A DNA stretch of 64,000 bases from Gordionus sp. m RMFG-2023 (GCF_954871325.1 NC_088776.1:1619985-1683984); one strand, 5' to 3'; shown: positions 38,801 through 53,800, numbered from the stretch's first letter. Notes: a model not told the origin generated them from the letters alone. Translations and numbers: made by a program.

Positions 38801-41800
38801 ATCATTGCCTATATACTAATTTACAACAACCTAAATAGTGATGAGATCAGGAAAATTCGGAACTTTTGTTGAAATAAAAACACTTTAAAATCGAAAATAC
38901 GTTCTTTAACCAATTACGAAATTAACGCATATACCTTCTAGAGAGCCCGCGAGAAACCTCAAAAATCGACTTCTTTATCTCCAACATCCATAGGTGGTTC
39001 AATGACGTCAAAGCAATAGCAAATATTAAATGTTATCACAAAATGCTTATAGCAAAAATAGGGGTGATGAAACATCATCCCAAAATTCTACTGGCCAAAT
39101 GACAAATCAACCGGCAGTTCAATTTACATGCAGAGATCTTAGTACAAATGCCCGAGGTTAAAGACAATTAGATAAAGCACTAATAGGAAAATAGTTCATA
39201 AAACATGACGGAACTTGGAACTGTAGAGGAATGCTGGAAACATTTAAGGGGGATTTATCAGAATCGTAGAATAACGTGCCAAACCAAAACAGCTTTTCAG
39301 GGAACGTATGGATGTCAAGGGAGACGTTACAAAAGATAAATCAACTTAGAGCTAATGTTGGTTTTTAATAATGATTTCTGGGAAAACTATACAAAGATAA
39401 TTAATTATGTAGTGATAGACGTACCTACATAAATAAGAAAGCGCACGACATTGATAAAAACATGAAGAGAAAATTAAATCGATGATGCATACAAAAATAA
39501 CTCCAGATTAAAGGCAGATATACTTCAACAACCACAAAAAATTCTCAAAGTAATAGGCAAATCTAAAAGGAGAAAAGTGTTTTTTACACTCTTAATCCTC
39601 CTGAGAGATCTCAACAATATCTATAACCCCCGTCCCCCTTTAAAGTTAATTAAATTTATGAAAATTATAGGGTGTAGGCTGTTATCTTTGTCCTGCCTCC
39701 CTTGCACTCAGCCTACGGACATACGCATAATAGTCTTTGGTTTATTATGCGTATACGCATGCGCGAATGGTCCCCACAAACGTGTTGAGGGCTCCTTACA
39801 TTATAAAGTTAACCCATATTTAAAATAGTCCGATTAAATGGAAATGAGTAGTAAAATCTTCAACATCTAAAGGGTGCCGAGTTTATTCGCGTATTATTTT
39901 TTTACCTAAAATTAATTAGTATTTATAATTTTTTTTATCGTCCTTTATCGCTAAAATGGCAACAAAAAATTGACACATGTATCTCTGTCAAACCCCGTTT
40001 CGATTATAACGACTCCCCACATTTTAGAGTTTTAAAAAATTTATGGTTCATCGAAAAAACATCGTTAAAAAATACGTTTCTTAGCAAAAAAAATAATAAA
40101 ACAAAGAATTGAAAGAAAATTGATACTTTCTAAAGCACGGATATCGCTATAATGATGGGTAAGGTGTTCGAATACCCTGCCTTTAGACGAAACGAGTTTA
40201 GAGTATTTGTCGGTAAGGGTAGAAAGTTGGGCCAAGCATTTTTGGATGGATTGAACGCCCATGAGAAAGGCCATAAGTACCCCGGCCGATAAAGAACTGG
40301 AGCTGTTTGGTGATGGATTTAGCTACGTGTTGTTTATATTTTAACAGAAGAAACGGGTAAAATGAAATATATCAAAGATTTTAGAAATTTTCTTTTCCTA
40401 CTATCCCGTTCTCTCTTTCTTTCAATGTGTATTATTTTCAAAAAAAATCAGGGAAAATAGGGATTAAGGGTGTGTGCAATGGTTCGACTTATTATATACT
40501 TATTTCTGTTTATCCTATGAACCCGTTAATGGTTAACGGTGCATATAAGCACCACCTCCTATATACCTTATTTTAACATAGTAGTTTTTATTTTAAAAAA
40601 TAATAAATAAGATTTTTATATAGTTCAGACATTGTACTTCAAAACTGGAAAAGAAAAATATGAAAAAAATATTTTTTATGTCCCTAAGAAACCCCCAAAT
40701 TTTGCGAATTTATGAGGTCTAAAATGCAAAATTTTCTAAGTGATCTCACGAGCATATTATAAAATTATTTCGATGAAAACTAGTGTGTATATATTCTTTA
40801 TAGATATATCAATATTTATCAATCATTTTTGAATTTTTAAATAATTAATATTTTAATAGGTAACCACATAAAGTTGACTGGTGCATATATGCACCGTTAA
40901 CCATCTAGCAGTATATATTATTTAAAAAAATTCAAACAAATGAAATTTAACATAAGGAATTATAATTTTTTATATTATACTTAAAACCACTACCCGTCAC
41001 TAAGGGTGGGTAGGGGGTGGGGTGGGTGGCTCTAGCCCCCTAAGAATTTTTTTAAAAAAATTTTATACCCAAAAAAGACCTTTTGAAAATAATTTAAAAA
41101 AATTTTTTTCCCCTGAGATTAAATCGAATAATATATTGTTCCTATTATAATTTTTTATCCCGATCAAATTATATGAAATTATTAGGTTCATAAATATTCA
41201 AAAGTTTAAAATTATTTTTAGCCTCTTCCTTTCTGAAGATTTTATTTTATTTATATAAAATATTATGCACCTGTTTTGTCAATTCAATCAAAATTATCAA
41301 AATAATAGATGACTAATAAAAAAATCAAGATTCTACGAAAATAATTTGTCTAGATATTTAATTTTTAATAAATTTTTTTAATGAAACGTTTTCTAACAAT
41401 TGAACAAGCGCTTGCTCAACTTTTTGAAGAGGAACCAATTAAAGAAAGAGATATGGTTATAATTCCGCCAAACCCCTCTGCAGTTAGTGATGAAGAAGAT
41501 TTCGATGAAAATGACTTAACAAATGTCGGAGTTTTGCCTTCAGATACAGCTGGTAAAAATTGGAGATTCATAATTCAGTTGATGACGACCTTCCAGAACC
41601 ATATTCTACAAGAAGCTATTCTCGAATTTCTCACAATTTAAAATGGAGAAAAACGGATGCAATATATTCTTCAAGCCTTTTCAATGGAGAAAAGGAAGAT
41701 GTAATAAAACTTGAAAATGATTTACATGGTAAAAGTCCATCAGATATATTTTCTTTAATTTTCGACGAAGACTTATATTCCCTAATTGTAGAACAAAGTA

Positions 41801-44800
41801 ATATTTATGCTAAACAAATGAATAGACCTAACATATGCATAACCATCCAAGATATTCAGAGATTTATTGGAATTCTATTATTTACTGGATATCATTCTCT
41901 CCCACAAGAAAGAATGTACTGGTCTAATGACAGCGATATTTCTATTCCAATAATCCGGGATACAATGACCCAATTACAATTTCGAAATTTGAAATATAAT
42001 ATCCATTTGGCAGACAATACTAAAATAGATATACATGATAGATTTTATAAAGTTAGGCCTTACATTAATATATTGAATAATAAATTTCAGCAATTCGGAA
42101 TTTTTAAACATCATATCATTTATCAATAGATGAACAGATGATACCATATCGAGGAAGACATTCTTGCAAAATGTTCATAAAAGGAAAACCAATTAGATTC
42201 GGATACAAGTCTTGGATATTGGCCTCTTCCGACGGTTACGTCATCTCATTTGATATATATCAAGGAAAAAGCGAAAATAAATATGAATATGGATTAGGTG
42301 GAAATGTATTCATAAAATTATTAAAGGCATTGCAAAAACCAAATTATCATAAAATATATTTTGATAATTTCTTTACATCATTTAAACTCTTGTCATACTT
42401 AAAACAAATGGGATATTTTGCAACTGGAACTGTGAGGGACAATAGAATAGAGCATTGCCCAGTTGTATCTATAAAGGTTGTAGCAAAAAAAGAAAGAGGA
42501 TATTATGATTATAGGTTTGAAAAATTAAACGAAATATTTGTAGTTCGTTGGAATGATAATTCGGTGGTGACCGTTGCATCGACATGCCACTATCTCTTTG
42601 CTTTCTAATGTTTCAAGGTATTCTAAGAAAATATCTTCTAAAATAAAAATTCCTTAGCCAAATATGGTAACTGCTCTTATAACAAACACATGTGTGGAGT
42701 TGATCTATGTGATAATCTAATATCTACATATAGAATAAAAATAAGAGGAAAAAAATGGTGGTGGCCAATATTCACCAATTTTATTGATGTAGCTTTGGTA
42801 AATTCATGGAAAATCTGGAAATTCGTGAATCGAGATGACAAGAAGAGTTTGCTTGCATTTAGACGAGAAGTTACTAACTACCTCCTTCGAACGCCAGTAA
42901 AAATTGAAAAAAATTTAAGTACAGGTCACGCCAGCCAGTTTGCATTACAGTGTGAAAACCCTATTGATTCATCTGGACATTATTTATCCAAAATTATAGA
43001 TGGAAAAAGACGAAGATGCAGATATTGCCATACGCACTCAGGATATATGTGCCAAACATGTCAAATCGCACTCCATATTAAATGTTTCAAGGATTTTCAT
43101 AATATATAAACATTTTCTCGTTTTTATTATAAATTACAAAAAAAGAATAAAGATATTTGTTGTTTTTTTGATCTTATAGTATTTTATATAATTTTTATCT
43201 ATTTTAACCTCTTAATGGTTAACGGTGCATATAATGCACCAGGCTAGATTTTCTATTTAGGATTATTTTTTTGGCTGATTTTTTTAGAATATCATATTTG
43301 AGCATTAATCAATATAATTTGAAAAATTGAGCATTTTTATCCACTAGAAAAATCTTGACCATTAATGGGTTAAGCGGCTTTCGAAGTAGACACCAAATAA
43401 TGGTTTGTTTTAACTTTTGAAGTGTTTGATGGCATTGTTTGTTCTTGTTTGTCTTTTTTTCTTCTTCTCTTACTTTTAAGGGCTATTTTAGTAATGAGTC
43501 CAACCTGGATTCACTCTAAGAACTTCAAAACATTAAACACATAGAGGCCGTGCTGACCAATAAATCTATAATCGATCCGATACTCATAAGAAACCGATAT
43601 TTCGATTAATTTTTTATTTGCCCTCTAACTTTGAAAGGACAACATATTCGCAAAAAAACTATGAGCGCTAAACACGAGGAACATTTTTAAAATTTTTCGC
43701 TCCGCCTCCACAAAAATAGGGGCAATGGTCATGGCCGATCTCCGACTCTTTAAATAAGGAAAGTTTTTAAAAAATGCTTTTTTTTGAAAAAAATAGTATC
43801 TTTTTTTAGATACTTTTTAGATATTTTTATTTACAATTATACGCAGTGTTCATTCATACCAATACCCTAAGGCATTTTCGGAAATGAGGCCCTTAATTTC
43901 GTTAAAAACCATAGGAAAAAAAATGAGACAGATGTTAGGGGACCCCAAAGAAGGATTCTACCTTCATTAGCAGAATTCTCTCGAAATCTGAAGGTTCAAT
44001 TTTTCTAAGCATTCACTCTTCACTAAGGTGACATGTACCTATATTTAACCCATTAATGGTCAAGATTTTTCTAGTGGATAAAAATGCTCAATTTTTTCAA
44101 ATTATATTGATTAATGCTCAAATATGATATTCTAAAAAAATCAGCCAAAAAAAATAATCCTAAATAGAAAATCTAGCCTGGTGCATATATGCACCGTTAA
44201 CCATTAAGAGGTTAAAAAAGATAAAAATTATATAAAATACTATAAGATCAAAAAAACAACAAATATCTTTATTCTTTTTTTGTAATTTATAATAAAAACG
44301 AGAAAATGTTTATATATTATGAAAATCCTTGAAACATTTAATATGGAGTGCGATTTGACATGTTTGGCACATATATCTTGAGTGCGTATGGCAATATCTG
44401 CATCTTCGTCTTTTTCCATCTATAATTTTGGATAAATAATGTCCAGATGAATCAATAGGGTTTTCACACTGTAATGCAAACTGGCTGGCGTGACCTGTAC
44501 TTGAATTTTTTTCAATTTTTACTGGCGTTCGAAGGAGGTAGTTAGTAACTTCTCGTCTAAATGCAAGCAAACTCTTCTTGTCATCTCGATTCACGAATTT
44601 CCAGATTTTCCATGAATTTACCAAAGCTACATCAATAAAATTGGTGAATATTGGCCACCACCATTTTTTTCCTCTTATTTTTATTCTATATGTAGATATT
44701 AGATTATCACATAGATCAACTCCACCCATGTGTTTGTTATAAGCAGTTACCATATTTGGCTGAGGAATTTTTATTTTAGAAGATATTTTCTTAGAATACC

Positions 44801-47800
44801 TTGAAACATTAGAAAGCAAAGAGATAGTGTGGCATGTCGATGCAACGGTCACCACCGAAATTATCATTCCAACGAACTACAAATATTTCGTTTAATTTTT
44901 CAAACCTATAATCATAATATCCTCTTTCTTTTTTTGCTACAACCTTTATAGATTCAACTGGGCAATGCTCTATTCTATTGTCCCTCACAGTTCCAGTTGC
45001 AAAATATCCCATTTGTTTTAAGTATGACAAGAGTTTAAATGATGTAAAGAAATTATCAAAATATATTTTATGATAATTTGGTTTTTGCAATGCCTTTAAT
45101 AATTTTATGATTACATTTCCACCTAATCCATATTCATATTTATTTTCGCTTTTTCCTTGATATATATCAAATGAGAATACGTAACCGTCGGAAGAGGCCA
45201 ATATCCAAGACTTGTATCCGAATCTAATTGGTTTTCCTTTTATGAACATTTTGCAAGAATGTCTTCCTCGATATGGTATCATCTGTTCATCTATTGATAA
45301 AAGATGTTTAAAAATTCCGAATTGCTGAAATTTATTATTCAATATATTAATGTAAGGCCTAACTTTATAAAATCTATCATGTATATCTATTTTAGTAGTA
45401 TTGTCTGCCAAATGGATATTTTCATATTTGTAATTTAAAAAGAATATTCATCTTTTATAAATTGAATAAAAGAATCTAATAATTATTGAAATTTTATTTA
45501 ATTTAACATATATATTTTATTGGAATAAGAGTATCGCCTCTGATAGCGATACTCTGAGTTAAAATTTTGTTAACTTTCTCTTTATATTTTTTTTATTATT
45601 ATAAAATTAAATTATCCAAAGTTTTTATATCATGAAAGTGATCTTTACAATTTCGTTAATGCAATAAATATCATCATTTACATAAAAATTAATACATCTG
45701 TTAAAATAAATCACTTTATCAAATAAAATATACATTAAAAAAGTGTACATTACAACACGCCACCCATTACTAAACCCAAGTGTTAGGGGTGATTGATAAT
45801 ATATGACCAATAATATACGAAATATAAATACACATCTGACGTTTTTCATTTGCTCCAAACTATATATTTAAACATTCCGCTTATTTTGGTGTCTATAAAA
45901 TTTTCGCCTAAAATAAATTATCTTGATCGACTTTTTTAAATAAGAATTAAGAAATGCGGCTTTATGTCCATAGGATGACGCCGTTTGATTCGTCTCACGA
46001 ATAAGAATAAAGAAATGCTGTTGTAATGTACACTTTTTTAATGTATATTTTATTTGATAAAGTGATTTATTTTAACAGATGTATTAATTTTTATGTAAAT
46101 GATGATATTTATTGCATTAACGAAATTGTAAAGATCACTTTTTCATGATATAAAAACTTTGGATAATTTAATTTTATAATAATAAAAAAAATATAAAGAG
46201 AAAGTTAACAAAATTTTAACTCAGAGTATCGCTATCAGAGGCGATACTCTTATTCCAATAAAATATATATGTTAAATTAAATAAAATTTCAATAATTATT
46301 AGATTCTTTTATTCAATTTATAAAAGATGAATATTCTTTTTAAATTACAAATATGAAAGATATTATATTTCAAATTTCGAAATTGTAATTGGGTCATTGT
46401 ATCCCGGATTATTGGAATAGAAATATCGCTGTCATTAGACCAGTACATTCTTTCTTGTGGGAGAGAATGAATTATCCAGTAAATAATAGAATTCCAATAA
46501 ATCTCTGAATATCTTGGATGGTTATGCATATGTTAGGTCTATTCATTTGTTTAGCATAAATATTACTTTGTTCTACAATTAGGGAATATAAGTCTTCGTC
46601 GAAAATTAAACAAAATATATCTGATGGACTTTTACCATGTAAATCATTTTCAAGTTTTATTACATCTTCCTTTTCTCCATTGAAAAGGCTTGAAGAATAT
46701 ATTGCATCCGTTTTTCTCCATTTTAAATTGTGAGAAATTCGAGAATAGCTTCTTGTAGAATATGGTTCTGGAAGGTCGTCATCAACTGAATTATGAATCT
46801 CCAATTCTCCAGCTGTATCTGAAGGCAAAACTCCGACATTTGTTAAGTCATTTTCATCGAAATCTTCTTCATCACTAACTGCAGAGGGGTTTGGCGGAAT
46901 TATAACCATATCTCTTTCTTCAATTGGTTCCTCTTCAAAAAGTTGAGCAAGCGCTTGTTCAATTGTTAGAAAACGTTTCATTAAAAAAATTTATTAAAAA
47001 TTAAATATTCTAGACAAATTATTTTCGTAGAATCTTGATTTTTTTATTAGTCATCTATTATTTTGATAATTTTGATTGAATTGACAAAACAGGTGCATAA
47101 TATTTTATATAAATAAAATCTTCAGAAAGGAAGAGGCTAAAAATAATTTTAAACTTTTGAATATTTATGAACCTAATAATTTCATATAATTTGATCGGGA
47201 TAAAAAATTATAATAGGAACAATATATTATTCGATTTAATCTCAGGGGAAAAAATTTTTTTAAATTATTTTTAAAAGGTCTTTTTTGGGTATAAAATTTT
47301 TTTAAAAATTCTTAAGGGGCTCGAGCCACCCACCCCTCCCCTTCCCACCCTTAGTGACGGTAGTGGTTTTAAGTATAATATAAAAAATTATAATTCATTA
47401 TGTTAAATTTCATTTGTTTGAATTTTTTTAAATAATATATACTGCTAGATGGTTAACGGTGCATATATGCACCAGTCAACTTTATGTGGTTACCTACTAA
47501 AATATTAATTATTTAAAAATTCAAAAATGATTGATAAATATTTGATATATCTATAAAGAATATATACACACTAGTTTTCATCGAAATAATTTTATAATAT
47601 GCTCGTGAGATCACTTAGAAAATTTTGCATTTTAGACCCCATAAATTCGCAAAGTTTGAGGGTTTCTTAGGGGCATAAAAAAATATTTTTTTCATATTTT
47701 TCTTTTCCAGTTTTGAAGTACAATGTCTGAACTATATAAAAATCTTTTTTATTATTTTTTAAAAAAAAACTACTATGTTAAAATAAGGTATATAGGAGGT

Positions 47801-50800
47801 GGTGCATATATGCACCGTTAACCAGTAACGGGTTAATATTTTTTATTTTTAAGTTCCTTTTTAATGTTTTTCATTTCATTTTAATTTTTAATATAAATCT
47901 TTAATATATTCTTATTTGTTGTTTATTTTTTAAAAAAATATTTTTTTTAATTTGATATTGTTCGTATTATTTGTAATTAATCTTTTTTTTTAAATCGAAA
48001 CCGCCATTTTTTTTTTTAAATAAAAAACAATTTAAAAAAAACGTTTTTTTAAAAATCGTTTAAATGTTAATTTAATATTTATTGTTTAAATATAAATAAA
48101 GAATATTAATTTGAATAAATAAAAAAAAAAATTATACAAATAATATTATTTCCGTTAATCTATTTTTTTAATATTATTATAAAGAAATTAGGTAATAAAA
48201 AATAATTTATATTAAACGTCAAAAAACTACGAAAATATCAAATCGGATCAGTTTTTTTATAATTATCGGTCAAACCCGGTTTTTAAATTCTCGACCCGGG
48301 TTTTAAAATTATCGGTAAAACCCGGTTTTTAAATTCTCGACCCGGGTTTTAAAATTATCGGTAAAACCCAGGTTTAAAAAAGCGAGGAAATTATCGGGCC
48401 CGATCCGATATTTAATGTTCGGCACAGCCCCTAATTCGATAATAGTAACGTGTATACGTAATTTAAAATAAAATGCACCAATAGCAAAGTCCCGCCATAA
48501 CTGACCGTGAGCAAAACGAGCCCGTTTAGCGTTAGATTAGAGAGACCCTGGAAGAGAGATATACCTAATCCCAGTTGATTGCAAGAATCGGCATACTCGC
48601 GCGCCAAAACCTCAAAGTTTTCCGCTTCCCGTCGCTCGCCCACGAATGATTTAACCGTTCTAACGTTAGCCAACACCTCGTTAGATGTAGCCGCCAGGAT
48701 GGATAGCTATACATAGTCAAAACATAAAATTTTTATAAATTACTTGATGTCTATAGTAGTTATAGAATTATTGATTATTAAAATTAAATTTATATTCAAT
48801 ATTCGAATTGATCAATAATTTAATTAAACTATTAAATTTATTTTTATAAGATACTTAAATGGTTCTAAAAATGTTTTGAAAAAATATTCTTCAAAAATTT
48901 TCTTCCCTAAAAAAAATTTTCAAAGATTTTTGCTCAAAAATAATTTGTGAAGATTTTTTCGACTCATATGAGAGCGGCTAAAAAAAAATCGTACTAATCA
49001 CCATTTTTTGAGAGTAACAAAGTAGCGCGTTGCTTTTAAATCAGATGACTGTTCCTTTGGGTAACAGGTTAAACAGTTTATGATTGCTTAACTAGTTTTG
49101 TATTTCGCGAAAATTTAAAAAATGAAATGACAGCTGCCAGCGATTTATATCTCGGCAGAAGGGAATAATCTATCTGACTTCAAATGCACATTAAGTCAAG
49201 AGCCCGAGAAAAGCCAGGATTGGTTTTTTTCAACAAATGCAAAAGGTTGACGTGATAAATTTCCCGGAGGAATGTAGGAAAATACCAAATATTAAAAAAA
49301 GTTGAGACTTCTGCCAGTTTTTTTAAAGAGAGGGGGGGGGGTGGTGGGTGGGATTTAGCGCTATATTGTTATAGAAGATAAATAGCTATCTCTATTGTTT
49401 TTATAATAAAATACTAAATTCAAAAAATTATGCTATAATTACAAACCAGGGTTTTCTTAAAAGGAAATATCTTCAAATACAACTTCTGGCTTATTTTGTT
49501 TGATCTAAAGAGATTAAAAATCTTTGAAATCTTTTTTATGTCGAGGAGTTTGTGAAGTCGTGGAAAAACAAAATATTACCATTGATAAGCAATCTACGAA
49601 TATATTATTTATCGTATCTATAAATACCTTATCCCGGCAGGTCTTGGACAATTTTCTGAGCCCCTGAGCGAGGAAGGCTCCAACGAGAACTAACGAAGGC
49701 GTTATAATCATGACGCCCAGGGTCATATCGGGCGATATCCTGTAAAGGGCGTACAGCGTGCCCAATCCCGTGACTCCAGCCTTGAGCGTTATGGAGAGGC
49801 ATTGCTTGAGAGCCGACTTCAGGTCTTGAAGGTCTGTTGTGAGTCTAATAAAAAAATTGTAAAAGATTGACGTTACAAGCTCTAAATTTTTTTTCTATAA
49901 TTCTCAATAGTTAACAGCGGCCTAAATAATTTTCTTTTTAATGCCCAGTAACACAATCAACCAGACTTATCAAAAGACCAAATGTATCTAAATGTGGGTG
50001 ACCATTTAAAAATAGATGCAACACTCAAAAAAGTATCTAGATACACCCTAAAGGCATCTAGATAAAAGAACCTGGGGGCTCACAGAAACGGAACAAATAT
50101 AGGAACCATACCCTTTTTTAAAATTTATAGAGGAAACAAAAACTGGAACCCATTTTAGAATTTACGGGAACAGTTTCGAGCAGATAATTACCGGAAGTAG
50201 AATATAGAACGGTAACCGCGTCGTCAATCAAAAATTACCAGCAAAATATTTGCATTGGCAGATTATTGTGATGAGAGCGATATAAATAAATCAAAAATAA
50301 ACGAAGTAAAAATCCCTAATTTGCATTGTTCTTAATCGCGGACAAATTCTAAATGCCATTTAAAATTATGTCAAAAAAATATTTCGAAATTGTTAGACCC
50401 GAGCTCAGGTCTAAATTTGTTAAATTGTTATAAATTTTATATAGAATTGGCAAAAAGATTGATGGCTATTTTATTTAAGAGACATCAGAATATGCCAATC
50501 AAATATTTGTTTTGGATCGAATCGGCAAAAAAAATATTGTCAGAGACTGTCCAATCATATCAAACCTATTTTGTGGTATCGGTCCCATCCATTTGTCTTT
50601 GTTTTGTCATTATACCATTTCGCGACCATATTTCGATTTTTTTTTCATATATTCTACATTTTACTAGAAAATTGTAAAATAAAATTATCCATACAACATT
50701 AGCAAGTATTTGTCTGAACCTTAAAGGCAAAGGTAATTGGTTTTAATTCAAACAAATTACATAATTAACATTTACATATATATATATATTTTTCTAGAAA

Positions 50801-53800
50801 ATTGTAAAATAAAGTTATCCACACAATATTAGCAATATTTATCTGAAACCTTTAAAGGCAAAGGTAAATAAAATATATTATATTTGTACATCTCCAACCT
50901 GCTCTGGAAAAGGTTATACATTAAATTAGTGTTGTTAAATACCTAACTTTGACCATCTATTGAGGTTTTATCAAGCTTAGCCTAAAAAAATGAAATCAAG
51001 CTTATGAGTCTCAACTTGAAGATTTTTGATTCAATACATGGCTACACTGTTTTATAAGTTGGGTAGTTTAACAACACTACATTAAATAACGTATTCACTA
51101 CGACAGAAGAATGCATCGGTAAATTATTTAATAAGCAAGATGTTATTTACCATTTTTTTTAGATATTTGCAAAACATTTGAATGCATGAAGAGAAATATG
51201 AAATATTATCCATAGTTAATCAAAGTTTTGGTAATATATTTTTCTTTAAGTATTATTAGCAAGGAATCAAGAGACCTACGTGCCTTCTGTGATCAGTCCC
51301 GCACAACGCACGGAGAGTGACGTGGGGAATGTTTACCAATGCATTCAGCTGTCATAGTAAATACGTTATTCAATGTATAACCTTTCCCAGGGCAGGTTGG
51401 AGATGTACAAATATAATATATTTTATTTTTTAATAATCTTTAGACTTTCTGTATGAAAATGGTATCATTATTTGTTTGAGATTATCACAATTACATTATT
51501 GAATTAAAAATTTTATGTAAATATTAATTATGTAAAATATTTTAATTAAAACCAATTACCTTTGCCTTTAAGGTTTCAGACAAGTACTTGCTAATACTAA
51601 GTTGAGAATATTGCTAATATTGTATGTATGTAATTTTTTTAATTAAAACCAATTACCTTTGCCTTGACAAATACTTGCTAATAAGTTGAGAAAGCTGTGC
51701 CAATATTAAATATCGAATCGGCACCGATATTTAGAGCTTTCTAAAAATATCGGATCGGGCCGATACCTGAAAAAACCGATCCGATCTTTTTTGTTATTTT
51801 ATTTTATGTATATCTATTTTTACATTTATTATAATGTTTTCTAAATAATTTTTTTTTAATCAATGCTAATGCACAACACACTTTAAATTTTTTTTATATA
51901 AAAATAGAAAGGAACACCCAAAGATTTATTTATTAAAATCTTTTTAAATAATAAAGCCAATTGTATTATTTATACTATAAATGAAAGAATTTTTTTTCTA
52001 AATATGATATCTGAATTATGGAAATATTTTACAAAAAGTAATTTTGCAAAATACGTTATCTTCGAAATTCTAATTTCACGGGGAGGAATAATCAAAAATT
52101 AATTTAATACTACCAATATCCGAAAAAAAATTCGATTTTTTGCATAAAAAATATTGATTTCTTAATTACATTTGATTTCAAATGGGGGGGGGGGGGGTAG
52201 TGAAAAATCAATATAAATATCGGATCGGTTTTTTGAGTCAATATCGTAATATGATAGATGAAAAATATGTGGATCGGCAGAGCCCTATTTTAGAATATTG
52301 TCTTTATTTTACAATTTTCTAGAAAAATGTGAAAAATTTTTCGAAATATTGTCGCGAAATGGTATAATGACAAAACAAAGACAAATGGATGGGACCGATA
52401 CCCAAGAAACCGCTTAATAATACAGATGAGTTTGATCGATAAAAAAAATAAGATTTATTTTTATTGCAATAAATATTTTAATTTTAAATAAATTTTAATA
52501 TTTGATATCTTAATATATTTAATCAGTTAGATAAATAAATTTATTATATTAAGTATATAACTTCATAAAATTATAAATATTTGATGATTATGACTCTTCC
52601 TTAAAATGTTTTTCTGATTGATAAATTATTTTCAAGTTTTATTAATACTCCAAGATGATTATACATAAAAAATATACTAACCATGTTAAAGGCAATTCCT
52701 AGATATACGAACTGTATAATTTTCATTTTAATATGAGCAGAGTTCTACTTCCATATGTTCTAAATACAGATACATGGCTTATAAATGTATTCATATACTA
52801 CAATTTTCTTAATTTTAAGATACATTTATATATATATATATATAATCATGAAGGTGCGCATAATGCCAAAATAGAATTCTTAATTTTTGTGTTAAACTTA
52901 AAACACAAACTGTGAAATTAAAACCAAACACTGTTTATTCAGCTTGCTATTTTATAGGTTATTTCCTGGTGTATATATATACCCTTTTAAACACTCTTTT
53001 TTAGATTTTTTTTTATTCCTGAAAGAGAAGAGGGAAAGAAAGAATTTTTTTAAAATGAAAACTTTATTGAAAATGTTCAAACAAGATATTTTTCTATGCA
53101 ATTCCTAAAATTCCAAATCACTTTGTAAAAAAGTCTTTTATATAAGTAAATCTTTTGCCATTTTTATGCATAAAAAAACTTTCATAATATAATTACAATT
53201 TTTGTTTTAAAACTTATGGGCGAAAAAAAAATTTGAAGGAATTTTATTGAAACTCTGATTTCAATTGGTATTGCTGTAAAGTAGTGTAATGTTAAACTTG
53301 ATGAATAACATCTTTATATTAGGATAACCTTTAGATAAAACCATGACACTCATTTTTAGGATAATTATTCAAAGTTTGATAGGTGTCATAATAATATATC
53401 ATTTAATTTTTTTTTCCATAAAATTAAGTATATTCTGCAAACTTTGGAAGTTTGATTATTACTAGGTTGATATACTTTTCTAATTTAAATTTCGGAATTT
53501 GAAACCATATCCAATCTGCAGGGTTGGGCAAATTTTCAGAAAATTGTATTCGGATACAGATACTTTGTATTTAAGATACAGGATACTTTGGAAAAATTTC
53601 AATAAGATATAAGATACAAGATACTTGTATCTTTTTTTAAAAAAAGTATCTAAGATACAAGATACTTTTTTTAAAAAACTTTAAATAGTCAAAATCAAAA
53701 TGTATAAAGCTTTATTTTTTTTATCTATAATATAAATTTATAAAAAATTTGAAAATAAATTGTAGAAAATAACAAATTTATTATATAAGATAATGCGATA

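Larger units (their letters stand above)
44049..47832 (-). mobile_element. piggyBac element, copy B, inverted and interrupted
   Basis: 3784 bp including a 939-bp insertion; without it the length equals copy A. Exact TTAA sits on both sides (44045-44048 and 47833-47836). The 3' end reads CCCATTAATGG and the 5' end CCCGTTACTGG (minus strand). Palindromes GGTGCATATATGCACC are intact at about 44180, 47458 and 47800. Clean target sites and near identity to copy A indicate recent activity, perhaps local re-insertion. Confidence 0.93.
50575..52402. mobile_element. Large inverted-repeat (foldback) element in ABCB8 intron 3
   Basis: The outer ends GGTATCGGTCCCATCCATTT and AAATGGATGGGACCGATACC are exact inverses. 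The arms continue inward through TTGTCTTTGTTTTGTCATTA, CCATTTCGCGAC, ACAATTTTCTAG, CCTTTAAGG-AAAGGTAATTGG and TTGTACATCTCCAACCTGC. Two younger elements lie inside it (50937-51079 and 51686-52287). No transposase frame was found. Confidence 0.75.

Noticed and set aside
39577-39828. Duplicated small frame starting [11 protein letters not shown] (also at 60915)
   Set aside because: It is preserved in both places because the whole 1.2-kb LINE-like repeat is duplicated, not because of visible coding constraint.
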